A stretch of 6,156 bases of DNA, from assembly GCA_007123335.1 (NCBI GenBank), contig SKLG01000288.1, positions 1-6,156 of the forward strand, given 5' to 3'. The notes beneath the pieces were generated by a model, which searched no databases, was not told the DNA's origin, and was given only the letters and a program-made list of their open reading frames with translations. The stretch is from Anaerolineae bacterium. Lineage in GTDB: Bacteria; Chloroflexota; Anaerolineae; UBA1429. The translations under genes were made by a program, and so were the position numbers. Positions 1 through 5,899 of this stretch are shown one piece after another (position 1 is the first letter of the stretch; each line of letters begins with the position of its first letter).

Positions 1-703
1 GGCGGCCCGGCGCTCGGCCGAGTGGGTGGCCAAGGGCTTTACCGCGCTCAAATGGTATCTGGCCTACAACCAGGCCGATGGCCAGGAGGGCCTGCGCCAG
101 AACGTGGCCCTGGTGCGCGCTGTGCGTGAGGCGGTGGGCGACGACGTGGATATCATGGTCGATTGCATCCTCTCAGGCTCGCAGGGCAACTCTTTGCTGT
201 ACGCCCGCGAGCTGGCCCGCCGGCTGGAGCCCTACCATCCAGCCTGGCTCGAAGAGCCGCTGCATAACGACGACCTGGACGCCTATCGGATGCTGGCCCA
301 GTCGACGTCGATCCCCCTGGCCGTGGGTGAGCGCTGGCAGAGCCGTTGGCAGATCAAGGCGCTCCTCGACAGTGGCGCGCCCTCGGTGTTGCAGCCCGAT
401 CCCAACGGCGCTGGCGGCATCACCGAGATGGTCAAGATCATGACCCTCGCTTCGGCATATGGCCTGCCGGTGGTGCCCCACGCCAACGAGTCGTGTCGCA
501 ACGCCGTGCATCTGCTCTTTGCCCAGCCGCCGCGCACCTGCCCCTTGGGGGAGTGGGGCGTCAAGATTAACCACAACATCCAGTGGTTCTACCAGGATTT
601 CTACGAGCCGGTGGAAGGCTATTTCCCGCTTCCAGACGGGCCGGGATTCGGCTATGCCCTGGATCCTGGGAAGATTGTGGCCACAAGGGAGATATCGCTG
701 TGA
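1..703 (+). CDS. Sugar-acid dehydratase of the enolase superfamily, L-rhamnonate dehydratase-like (5' partial)
   Basis: The reading frame is open from base 2, so the gene begins before the window; the GTG at 26 lies inside the domain and is not taken as the start. The 233 visible residues form most of the C-terminal barrel of a mandelate racemase/muconate lactonizing enzyme family protein. Visible positions, counted from the first residue: Lys17 in the second barrel strand (GFTALKWYL); Mg2+ ligands Asp54 (MVDC), Glu84 (WLEEP) and Glu110 (VGERW); and the His-Asp dyad Asp133 (QPD) and His160 (VVPHA). Features shared by eye with L-rhamnonate dehydratase (RhmD) are the ADGxEGLRxN stretch, the VVPH motif and the PGFGxxLxP tail. 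Such enzymes remove water from an aldonic acid to give a 2-keto-3-deoxy acid in the cytoplasm. The N-terminal capping domain, which largely sets substrate choice, is missing, so galactonate- or other aldonate-type activity remains possible. The frame is intact to its TGA stop. Confidence 0.88.
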   Translation, partial: AARRSAEWVAKGFTALKWYLAYNQADGQEGLRQNVALVRAVREAVGDDVDIMVDCILSGSQGNSLLYARELARRLEPYHPAWLEEPLHNDDLDAYRMLAQSTSIPLAVGERWQSRWQIKALLDSGAPSVLQPDPNGAGGITEMVKIMTLASAYGLPVVPHANESCRNAVHLLFAQPPRTCPLGEWGVKINHNIQWFYQDFYEPVEGYFPLPDGPGFGYALDPGKIVATREISL

Positions 704-750
704 AGGTATCTCGCGCTATCGTGACACGTGTGTGGGGGAGGACGCCGTGA
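700..750 (+). CDS. Possible 16-codon mini-ORF linking the two plus-strand genes
   Basis: A GTG at 700 overlaps the dehydratase stop as GTGA and opens a 16-residue frame (MKVSRAIVTRVWGRTP). Its own TGA at 748-750 overlaps the GTG start of the CcmD-like gene, again as GTGA. A purine-rich AAGGGAG at 685-691 lies 8 bases before the GTG, a suitable Shine-Dalgarno distance. The peptide is basic and resembles nothing I recognise. It could be a translated coupling peptide that carries ribosomes from the dehydratase to the next gene, or chance. Length alone gives little support. Confidence 0.25.
   Translation: MKVSRAIVTRVWGRTP
734..741 (+). promoter_or_regulatory. Ribosome binding site of the CcmD-like gene
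   Basis: GGGGGAGG lies 5 bases before the GTG at 747. It decides the start of the small gene, because an alternative in-frame GTG at 732 overlaps this site and would have no such signal of its own. Confidence 0.7.
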
Positions 751-896
751 CCTATCTGACTATCGCCTATCTGGTGCTCTGGGGATTGACCTTTGGCTAT
801 GTGTTCTCGATTGCCGCACGCCAAAAGCGGCTTGAGCGGGATATGACTTTGCTGCTTCGCGAGAGGGGCGAGGACGCGGATCGCGCCCAAAGATGA
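747..896 (+). CDS. CcmD-like small single-pass membrane protein
   Basis: The 49-residue product has one hydrophobic helix at about residues 3-22 (LTIAYLVLWGLTFGYVFSI). A basic, charged, probably coiled-coil segment follows (AARQKRLERDMTLLLRERG, 23-41), then a short polar tail. This layout, with a YxxW-type helix followed by RQxRLERD, matches the CcmD/heme exporter D family. Family members tether heme-handling proteins (CcmC, CcmE) in the inner membrane during cytochrome c maturation. No other ccm gene is visible: the upstream neighbour is a sugar-acid dehydratase and the downstream genes run the other way. A cytochrome role is therefore family knowledge and not supported by context here. Start GTG is chosen for the strong ribosome binding site 5 bases upstream. 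The similarity is short and partly low-complexity, so an unrelated small membrane protein is possible. Confidence 0.68.
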   Translation: MTYLTIAYLVLWGLTFGYVFSIAARQKRLERDMTLLLRERGEDADRAQR

Positions 897-923
897 TCTA
901 CGTCCTAACCGTACGCGACAAGA

Positions 924-1133
924 TCACTGTTTATGACGGGGAAGCTGAGCATAGTAGGCTACGCCGACCACGCCCAGGAGCACGCCGGCAAAGGATGCGC
1001 CAAAGACGATAAAGCTAAGGGCAAAGCTGGGCGTGATCACGCGGATGGTCATCAAAAAGGCCAGGATCACGCTAAGGACCATCAGCGTCAGACCGATCAG
1101 CAAATAGCGAGCGCCACTGGACAGCTTTGGCAT
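924..1133 (-). CDS. Small two-helix membrane protein at the end of the ABC transporter operon
   Basis: The 69-residue product has two strongly hydrophobic segments, about residues 10-30 and 36-61, joined by a short turn (RVITP). A basic N-terminus (MPKLSSGARY) and basic tail (PRHKQ) flank them, so a helical hairpin with both ends in the cytoplasm is likely. The start at 1133 is chosen over an in-frame ATG at 1175 because GAGGAGGG (1136-1143) sits just before it; the longer form would also overlap the ATPase gene. It lies 23 bases after the OppF-like stop on the same strand, so it is probably co-transcribed with the importer. I cannot assign a family. An accessory, assembly or stability role for the transporter is conjecture from position only. 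Confidence 0.72.
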   Translation of the reverse strand: MPKLSSGARYLLIGLTLMVLSVILAFLMTIRVITPSFALSFIVFGASFAGVLLGVVGVAYYAQLPRHKQ

Positions 1134-1135
1134 CG

Positions 1136-1143
1136 CCCTCCTC
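1136..1143 (-). promoter_or_regulatory. Ribosome binding site of the small two-helix membrane protein
   Basis: Read on the minus strand this is GAGGAGGG, close to the ideal anti-16S complement, 2-7 bases before the ATG at 1133 depending on register. It supports both the reality of this small gene and the shorter of its two possible starts. Confidence 0.72.
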
Positions 1144-1156
1144 GTATCCCAGACCC

Positions 1157-2179
1157 TCATCGGTGCAGCCAGCACTTGCTCAAGTGGGCCGTCTCGATGT
1201 CAAACTCGGGCGGCTCCTGCGTGTCACAGAGCCCACTGATGGCGTGGCTGCAACGGGGATGAAAGCGGCATCCTGTTGGCGGATGTACCAGGCTGGGCGG
1301 CTCACCCGGTGGCACTTCTCTAAAGGTCTCGGCGTTTGCCGCGTCGGGATCTGACGTTGCCGCCAGCAGGGCATGCGTATAGGGATGGCTGGGATTGGCC
1401 AGAAGATCATCGACCAACGCTTTTTCTACCACCTGGCCCGCGTACATGACAAAGATGCGCTCGGCAAAATAGCGCACGGTGGACAGATCGTGGGTAATAT
1501 AGATCACCGCCAGATTGTGGGACAACTGGAGCGCCCGCATCAGCTTGAGGATCTCCACGCGGATAGAGGCATCGAGCATGGACACCGGTTCGTCGGCCAC
1601 AATCATCTTGGGCTGCAAGATCATGGCCCTGGCGATCACCACCCGCTGCTGTTGGCCGCCGCTGAGCATGTGCGGGAACTTAACCGTGACCTCTTCAACC
1701 GGGGTCAGCTTGACCTCCGTCAAGGCGCGGCGGATGCGCTCCTGGCGCTCGGTGCTGCTCTTGATGCCGTTGATGATCAACGGCTCCTCCAGAATGCGCC
1801 CTACGGTGAAAAAGGGCGGCAAGGCGCCGAAAGGATCCTGTTGCACATACCCCACGTGCGAGCGATACCACTGCATCCGGCGCGAGCCAAGGGTGCTGAT
1901 GGCGGTATCCTCGAACACGATATCGCCCTCGGTGGGCAGGTGCAGCCCGAGGATCGCCTTCATCAACGTCGACTTGCCGCAGCCGCTCTCGCCGACCACG
2001 GCCACGGCCTCGCCATAGCCGAGGTCAAAGCTCACGCCGTCCACGGCGCGCACCGACCCGGCATGGCCGAATCCCCAGCGGCGCAGCTCAAACCAGACGC
2101 GCAGATCCTGCACCGAGAGCACGGTGCCGTTTTGGGTCTCTGTGGTGTCCTCTATGGTTAATGTATTCGCCTGCATCAT
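1157..2179 (-). CDS. Opp/Dpp-family ABC importer ATPase, OppF/DppF-like
   Basis: This 340-residue cytoplasmic ATPase is full length for the family. Motifs in order: Walker A GESGCGKST (63-71), Q-loop at Gln113-Gln114 (YVQQDPFG), signature LSGGQQQR (172-179), Walker B MIVADEP with catalytic Glu197 (192-198), D-loop SMLD (200-203) and switch His230 (ITHD). All catalytic residues are present. The oligopeptide C-terminal domain follows, with NPSHPYTHALLAA (262-274) and cysteines 304, 310, 318 and 336 in the CxxxxxC...C...CWL arrangement that holds a [4Fe-4S] cluster in solved family members. It should pair with the OppD-like subunit encoded just upstream to power uptake through the two permeases. 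The first of two tandem ATGs is used because AGGAG lies 6 bases before it. Substrate (peptide or oligosaccharide) cannot be read from an ATPase. Confidence 0.95.
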   Translation of the reverse strand: MMQANTLTIEDTTETQNGTVLSVQDLRVWFELRRWGFGHAGSVRAVDGVSFDLGYGEAVAVVGESGCGKSTLMKAILGLHLPTEGDIVFEDTAISTLGSRRMQWYRSHVGYVQQDPFGALPPFFTVGRILEEPLIINGIKSSTERQERIRRALTEVKLTPVEEVTVKFPHMLSGGQQQRVVIARAMILQPKMIVADEPVSMLDASIRVEILKLMRALQLSHNLAVIYITHDLSTVRYFAERIFVMYAGQVVEKALVDDLLANPSHPYTHALLAATSDPDAANAETFREVPPGEPPSLVHPPTGCRFHPRCSHAISGLCDTQEPPEFDIETAHLSKCWLHR

Positions 2180-2185
2180 GCGGCG

Positions 2186-2191
2186 CTCCTA
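2186..2191 (-). promoter_or_regulatory. Ribosome binding site of the OppF-like ATPase
   Basis: TAGGAG on the minus strand ends 6 bases before the ATG at 2179, favouring the first of the two consecutive ATG codons. It lies in the 40-base gap between the two ATPase genes, the widest gap among the membrane and ATPase genes of this operon. Confidence 0.65.
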
Positions 2192-2219
2192 CATGTTGAT
2201 AGTTGGATGAAAGGCTGGA

Positions 2220-3236
2220 TTATTCCGTTTGTACCTGTTCCATCTCGGTCTCATTTTGAATGGGCGTCGAAAGGTCGCCATGGTCGTACAACCAGCAACG
2301 CACCTCGCGTCCATCATCGGCGACGACGGGTGGATTTTCGTCGCAACGGTCGAACCGCGCCGGACATCGCGACGCAAAGCGGCAGCCTGGCGGCAGCCCT
2401 ACGAGGCTCGGCGGCTGCCCGGTGATGAACTCGGGCTCGGCATCGCCTCGCAGACGAGGCACGCTGGCCATCAGCTTGCGCGAGTAGGGATGCAGCGGCT
2501 CGGTAAAGAATCGCGCGGCATCACCGACCTCGACGATCTGCCCGGCGTACATCACCGCCACCTTGTCCGCCAGCTCGCTGGACGTGGCAATGTCGTGGGT
2601 GATGAGGATAAAGCTCGTCTCCATCTCTTGCTTGATGCGCTTGAGCATATTCATAATGTTGGCCTGGGTGAGCACATCCAGGGCCGAGGTGGGCTCGTCG
2701 AGGATGATCAGCGCCGGCGCGGTCACCAACGACATGGCGATGGCCACCCGCTGGCGCATGCCGCCGCTGAGCTCAAAGGCATAACGCTGCATAAAGTCCA
2801 ACGGCACACCCACATGCTCGAACATGCGTCGGGCCTGCTCAAGCGCTCTTTCTCGATTCACATCATAGTGTACCATCATCGGCTCGGCCACCTGGTCGCC
2901 GACGCGCATGACCGGGTTCAAGGCGTTCATGGCCGCCTGAGGCACCAGCGACATATTGACCCAGCGCACCTGACGCCGAAAGGCCTCGTCGCTCAGCTTC
3001 ATAACATCAGTGCCGTTGAGAAAAACCTGGCCCGAATAGGTGTGTACATTGCGGGGCAACAGCCGCAGAACCGCCTTGGCCAGCGAGCTCTTGCCGCAGC
3101 CCGACTCGCCGATAACCACCACCGCCTCGTCATGGGCAAGCTCAAAGTGAACGTCATCCACGGCCTGGACGACGCCACTTGCGGTGCGAAAATAGAGCTT
3201 TAAATCGTTGATGCGTAGCAATGTATCTTGGGCCAT
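2220..3236 (-). CDS. Opp/Dpp-family ABC importer ATPase, OppD/DppD-like
   Basis: This 338-residue protein is the partner of the following OppF-like ATPase. Motifs: Walker A GESGCGKSS (43-51), Q-loop Gln100 within VPQAAMNALNP, signature LSGGMRQR (156-163), Walker B LIILDEP with Glu181 (176-182), D-loop SALD (184-187) and switch His214 (ITHD). The C-terminal oligopeptide domain has PLHPYSRKLMASVP (247-260), then Cys285, 291, 298 and 314, the expected Fe-S set. The VPQ-AAMNALNP Q-loop resembles archaeal and Thermotoga importers of this class, several of which move oligosaccharides. The ATG at 3236 follows the DppC-like stop by 5 bases; GAGGGG at 3249-3254, inside the upstream gene, is a rather distant ribosome binding site (12 bases), so translational coupling is likely. 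An acidic, glutamine-rich tail after residue 318 has no assigned role. Confidence 0.95.
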   Translation of the reverse strand: MAQDTLLRINDLKLYFRTASGVVQAVDDVHFELAHDEAVVVIGESGCGKSSLAKAVLRLLPRNVHTYSGQVFLNGTDVMKLSDEAFRRQVRWVNMSLVPQAAMNALNPVMRVGDQVAEPMMVHYDVNRERALEQARRMFEHVGVPLDFMQRYAFELSGGMRQRVAIAMSLVTAPALIILDEPTSALDVLTQANIMNMLKRIKQEMETSFILITHDIATSSELADKVAVMYAGQIVEVGDAARFFTEPLHPYSRKLMASVPRLRGDAEPEFITGQPPSLVGLPPGCRFASRCPARFDRCDENPPVVADDGREVRCWLYDHGDLSTPIQNETEMEQVQTE

Positions 3237-3241
3237 GATAT

Positions 3242-4597
3242 CTATAGACCCCTCAGTCTTGGGTTTAGGATGCGGTCTAACGAAAAGCCCACCATGGCAA
3301 AAGCCAGTCCGACGACCATCAGTAGCACGGCGGGTTGCAGCACCCAGTAATATTGTCCATTATGCAGCGCGCCCTGAGCGCGGGCGTTGTCAATGAGTTT
3401 GCCCCAGGTGGGCAGCACCGGGTCGCCCAGCCCGAGGAGGGCCAGCGACGCCTCCAGGAATACATAGACGGGCACGCCGCTAACCAGCGAGGGGATCATC
3501 ACCGGCAGGATCCTTGGGATCAAGTATAAGGTGATGATGCGACTGTTACTGGCTCCATAAGCCCTGGCGGCTTCGATATAGGGCGCCTCTTTGACCTGCA
3601 AAAAGATGGCGCGGAAGGTCTTGATAGCGCCGCCAAAGATGCTCAGCGCGATGACAGCCCCCAGGATGACCCAGATGCTGCGGCCTTGTGGGTAAAAGGT
3701 GCCCACCATAATCAGAATAGGCAGGATGGGCAAGATCATGTTGACCTCGGTGATGCGCTGAATGATCGCATCCACCCAGCCGCCGAACCAGACGCCCACC
3801 GCGGCGATGAACATGGTCGTCAAGGTCGTACCTAGCGCGGCGAGCAGGCCAAAGGACAGGGCGATGGGCGTACCCCACATGAGCGCCACCATCAGGTCCC
3901 GGCGCCGGTGATCGGTACCGGCTAGCCCGTGAAGCTGGCCATAGGCCACCCATTTAGCCTCCACGTCGGTATCGGCTTCAAAGGTGTGGACATGGACCTC
4001 CAGCTCGTAGGTTCCCTTGAGGGGTGTCGGGCTGTCGGCGTCGGGATCGGCAAAGAGGGCCACCTCCGGTCGATCGCTGCGCAGTCGGCGCGTGAGCCGC
4101 GAATCCAAGGCGAGGCGATAGGTCTCTGACCGGCGCACCGGGAACTCGCCCAGACGGATTTCGCGATCATCGGGCGTGCGCCAGAATAGCGAGGCATGAG
4201 GCGGTCTTTGCTCGTATTCTGCCTCCAAGAACACGATCAGCTCTTGCGGAAAGCCATCATACGCATAGTCAAACGTGAACAGCAGGGTGATATCTTGAGC
4301 ATCGGACGACGTTGGCGACGTGGCGACGGTCTTGGTCGCGGCGCCATCCCGGCTGTTCAGCACCAGTGTGGTGGGCTGCTTTTGACGCAAGAATAGATTG
4401 TACCAGGCCGGGCCGGCGAGCCTGGGATTCTCACCCCACACATCTTCGCCGCCGCGCCACAGGCGGATGGCCTCGCTATAGGGTATTGTCGCGATGGTGT
4501 ACAGCGCTAGTAGGACCATCGCTGTGATGATGACGATGCCGATAATGGCCGAAGGATATTTGCGGATCTGTTGTAGACTGCGCAAAAGACTTTTCAT
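3242..4597 (-). CDS. ABC importer permease, DppC-like, with large extracytoplasmic insert
   Basis: This 451-residue inner-membrane permease is well above the 280-320 residues usual for DppC/OppC. TM1 is at about 16-35. A long hydrophilic segment (about 39-220) follows, then the family's GTD-xxx-RDL motif (227-235), and a standard core of about five helices. The coupling (EAA) loop EAARAYGASNSRIITLYLIPR is at 342-362, and the LGLGDP...WG motif at 389-399. It forms the channel with the DppB-like subunit. The insert is rich in alternating hydrophobic and polar strands (LLFTFDYAYDG, ELIVFLEAEYE, YELEVHVHTF), suggesting a beta-sandwich outside the membrane. Start: ATG at 4597 is preferred, with purine-rich GAGAAGAG before it. 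A TTG at 4615 adds six residues and overlaps the DppB stop as TTGA, and cannot be excluded. Confidence 0.92.
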   Translation of the reverse strand: MKSLLRSLQQIRKYPSAIIGIVIITAMVLLALYTIATIPYSEAIRLWRGGEDVWGENPRLAGPAWYNLFLRQKQPTTLVLNSRDGAATKTVATSPTSSDAQDITLLFTFDYAYDGFPQELIVFLEAEYEQRPPHASLFWRTPDDREIRLGEFPVRRSETYRLALDSRLTRRLRSDRPEVALFADPDADSPTPLKGTYELEVHVHTFEADTDVEAKWVAYGQLHGLAGTDHRRRDLMVALMWGTPIALSFGLLAALGTTLTTMFIAAVGVWFGGWVDAIIQRITEVNMILPILPILIMVGTFYPQGRSIWVILGAVIALSIFGGAIKTFRAIFLQVKEAPYIEAARAYGASNSRIITLYLIPRILPVMIPSLVSGVPVYVFLEASLALLGLGDPVLPTWGKLIDNARAQGALHNGQYYWVLQPAVLLMVVGLAFAMVGFSLDRILNPRLRGL

Positions 4598-4611
4598 ACT
4601 CTTCTCGGTTC

Positions 4612-5739
4612 TCAACTACCGACCCTGACGCGAGGGTCGACCAAGGCATAGATAAAATCGAGTAAAAAGACGGTGAGCGCCAGGAGATAGGCATAGAGGA
4701 CTGTGGAACCGACGATCACCGGCGTATCATACAATTGAATGGCGGAATAGAGCAGTCGACCCAGGCCCGGCCAGTTGAACACCGTTTCCAAGATGATGGC
4801 TCCTTGCCACAGGCCGATGAGCAGCAGCGCGAAACTGGTGATAATGTTTGGCAGCGTGGGGCGCAGAATATAGCTACGCTCGATCTCTCGCGAGGAGAGG
4901 CCTTTGGCCTTGGCCATCTCGACATAATCCTCGCTGGAGAAGATCAAGAAGAAGGTGCGCCAGCCATAGACGCCGGAGAAAATACCGCTTATCAGCCAGG
5001 CGAGAACGGGCAACGTGAGGTGGCGCAAGACGCTCACGCCATATTCCACCCTGGAGGCGGGAGGTGGCGCCTTGACCATGCCACCGAAGGGGAGCCAGCC
5101 CAGTACGGCGGCAAATAACAAGAGCAAAAAGATACCATAGAACCACGCCGGCGCCGATGAGAGGGGCGATAGAGCGATCACCAATCTGTCCATGAGGCTG
5201 CCGTATTTTCGCGAAAGATATAGGGCGAAAAATACACTTAGCCCAAAAAGCAGCAGGTTCGATGTAGCCATGAGCAGTAATGTGGGGGATAGCCGCTCCA
5301 GGATGATCAGACGCACCGTTCTGGAGCCGCTATCGCTGGATATATGTTGTGCGCGACCGAGGTTGAGGGTCAGAGCATCCGTAAGAAAGCGAAAACTGCG
5401 TATGATAAAGGGCTGATCCAATCCCAGCCGTTGTTCCTCGACGCGCACCATTTCGTTGATCATTTTGGTGCGCTCGGCGGTGGGCAACTGGCGCATATCG
5501 GGATTCATGCTTACCCCGATAGCCACCCGCTCGCGGATCTGCCCGCGACGGATCTCGTCAACGTGTCCGCCCATGTTGGCGACCAGGATAGTCAGGTATA
5601 TACCCACCACGACGGTTGCCAAAAGCGCCACCGTCCGTATGAGGGTGTACTTGGCAACCCTGCCCACCGTTCTCGAATACCCGGCGGCCATGATCTTGGT
5701 AGGGCTGGTTGTATCGGCGGTCTGTGTTGCCTCAGCCAT
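4612..5739 (-). CDS. ABC importer permease, DppB-like
   Basis: This 375-residue inner-membrane permease is slightly long for the family (about 305-340) because of a hydrophilic N-terminal extension of about 30 residues. TM1 lies at about 34-55. The usual large extracytoplasmic loop follows, with the LGLDQPFIIRSFRFL and LNLGRA signatures at 105-130. Further helices lie near 150-175, 187-213, 240-258, 300-320 and 344-366. The EAA coupling loop DYVEMAKAKGLSSREIERSYILR is at 271-293 and the ETVFNWPGLGRLLYSAI motif at 318-334, both diagnostic of DppB/OppB. The DxRVR C-terminus is also typical. No strong ribosome binding site precedes the ATG at 5739, only AAGAGA-like purines. The next in-frame ATG (5691) has no better signal, so the longer start is kept. 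It is probably translated from the binding-protein transcript or a processed form of it. Confidence 0.95.
   Translation of the reverse strand: MAEATQTADTTSPTKIMAAGYSRTVGRVAKYTLIRTVALLATVVVGIYLTILVANMGGHVDEIRRGQIRERVAIGVSMNPDMRQLPTAERTKMINEMVRVEEQRLGLDQPFIIRSFRFLTDALTLNLGRAQHISSDSGSRTVRLIILERLSPTLLLMATSNLLLFGLSVFFALYLSRKYGSLMDRLVIALSPLSSAPAWFYGIFLLLLFAAVLGWLPFGGMVKAPPPASRVEYGVSVLRHLTLPVLAWLISGIFSGVYGWRTFFLIFSSEDYVEMAKAKGLSSREIERSYILRPTLPNIITSFALLLIGLWQGAIILETVFNWPGLGRLLYSAIQLYDTPVIVGSTVLYAYLLALTVFLLDFIYALVDPRVRVGS
4620..4639 (-). repeat. Short hairpin at the DppB/DppC gene junction
   Basis: CGACCCT and AGGGTCG form a 7-bp perfect stem around a 6-base loop, within the last codons of the DppB-like gene and just before the possible TTG (4615) and ATG (4597) starts of the DppC-like gene. 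Because the bases also encode the conserved DPRVRV tail, the pairing may be incidental. If it forms in RNA it could affect which DppC start is used. Confidence 0.35.
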
Positions 5740-5835
5740 AGACTTTTTCTCTTATGTGTAAAAGATGAATGCAACGGCGTAAGGCGCCCCTTGCTATGGA
5801 GCACACGCGGCATCAGTTTTCAATCGATGATAATG

Positions 5836-5865
5836 GGAGGGACACGAGAACCCTCGTGTCCCTCC
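5836..5865 (-). promoter_or_regulatory. Perfect 13-bp intercistronic hairpin downstream of the binding-protein gene
   Basis: GGAGGGACACGAG (5836-5848) and CTCGTGTCCCTCC (5853-5865) pair without mismatch around a 4-base loop, starting about 35 bases after the binding-protein stop. On the minus strand the stem is followed by CATTATCATCG, not a T-run, so it is not a standard intrinsic terminator. Hairpins at this point in importer operons are known to protect the upstream binding-protein mRNA from 3' decay or to cause partial termination, giving more binding protein than permease. That role is inferred here. Confidence 0.75.
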
Positions 5866-5877
5866 ACCATGCATGGT
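5866..5877. repeat. 12-bp perfect palindrome ACCATGCATGGT
   Basis: This self-complementary 12-mer directly abuts the strong hairpin, on its binding-protein side. It could be part of a compound RNA structure or a dimeric protein site. It is short enough to be chance, although the density of symmetry at this spot is notable. Confidence 0.4.
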
Positions 5878-5899
5878 TCTCAATCGCTCTTGGTGCGTG

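Larger units (their letters stand above)
5740..5899 (-). other. Spacer between binding-protein and permease genes
   Basis: This 160-base stretch has no credible gene. It holds a strong hairpin and a 12-bp palindrome near the binding-protein stop (described separately), then about 95 bases of mixed composition ending in an A-rich run before the DppB start. I found no convincing promoter: candidate -35 boxes such as TTGAAA and TTGCAT on the minus strand lack a good -10 at 16-18 bases. Confidence 0.6.

Noticed and set aside
897..923. Bidirectional terminator between the convergent gene groups
   Set aside because: The 27 bases show no stem longer than about 4 bp and no T-run, so any terminator must lie inside a gene or be Rho-dependent.
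1373..2161. Long plus-strand open frame (262 codons) opposite the OppF-like gene
   Set aside because: It lies wholly antisense to a gene with every ABC motif. The His/Gln/Leu/Arg-rich product is typical of antisense frames in GC-rich genes, and no family is recognisable.
2229..3203. Long plus-strand open frame (324 codons) opposite the OppD-like gene
   Set aside because: It has the same explanation: a mirror frame of GC-rich coding DNA, with histidine-rich low-information sequence and no motif.
3546..3953. Minus-strand 135-codon frame inside the DppC-like gene
   Set aside because: It is a frame-shifted shadow of the permease, whose own frame holds the EAA loop and transmembrane segments without interruption.
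5740..5835. Separate promoter for the permease and ATPase genes
   Set aside because: TTGAAA and TTGCAT boxes exist on the minus strand, but no matching -10 element lies at the right distance.
5836..5865. Intrinsic terminator in either direction
   Set aside because: The stem is strong, but neither side has a T-run: the plus side continues ACCATGCATGG, the minus side CATTATCATCG. I therefore call it an intercistronic structure.
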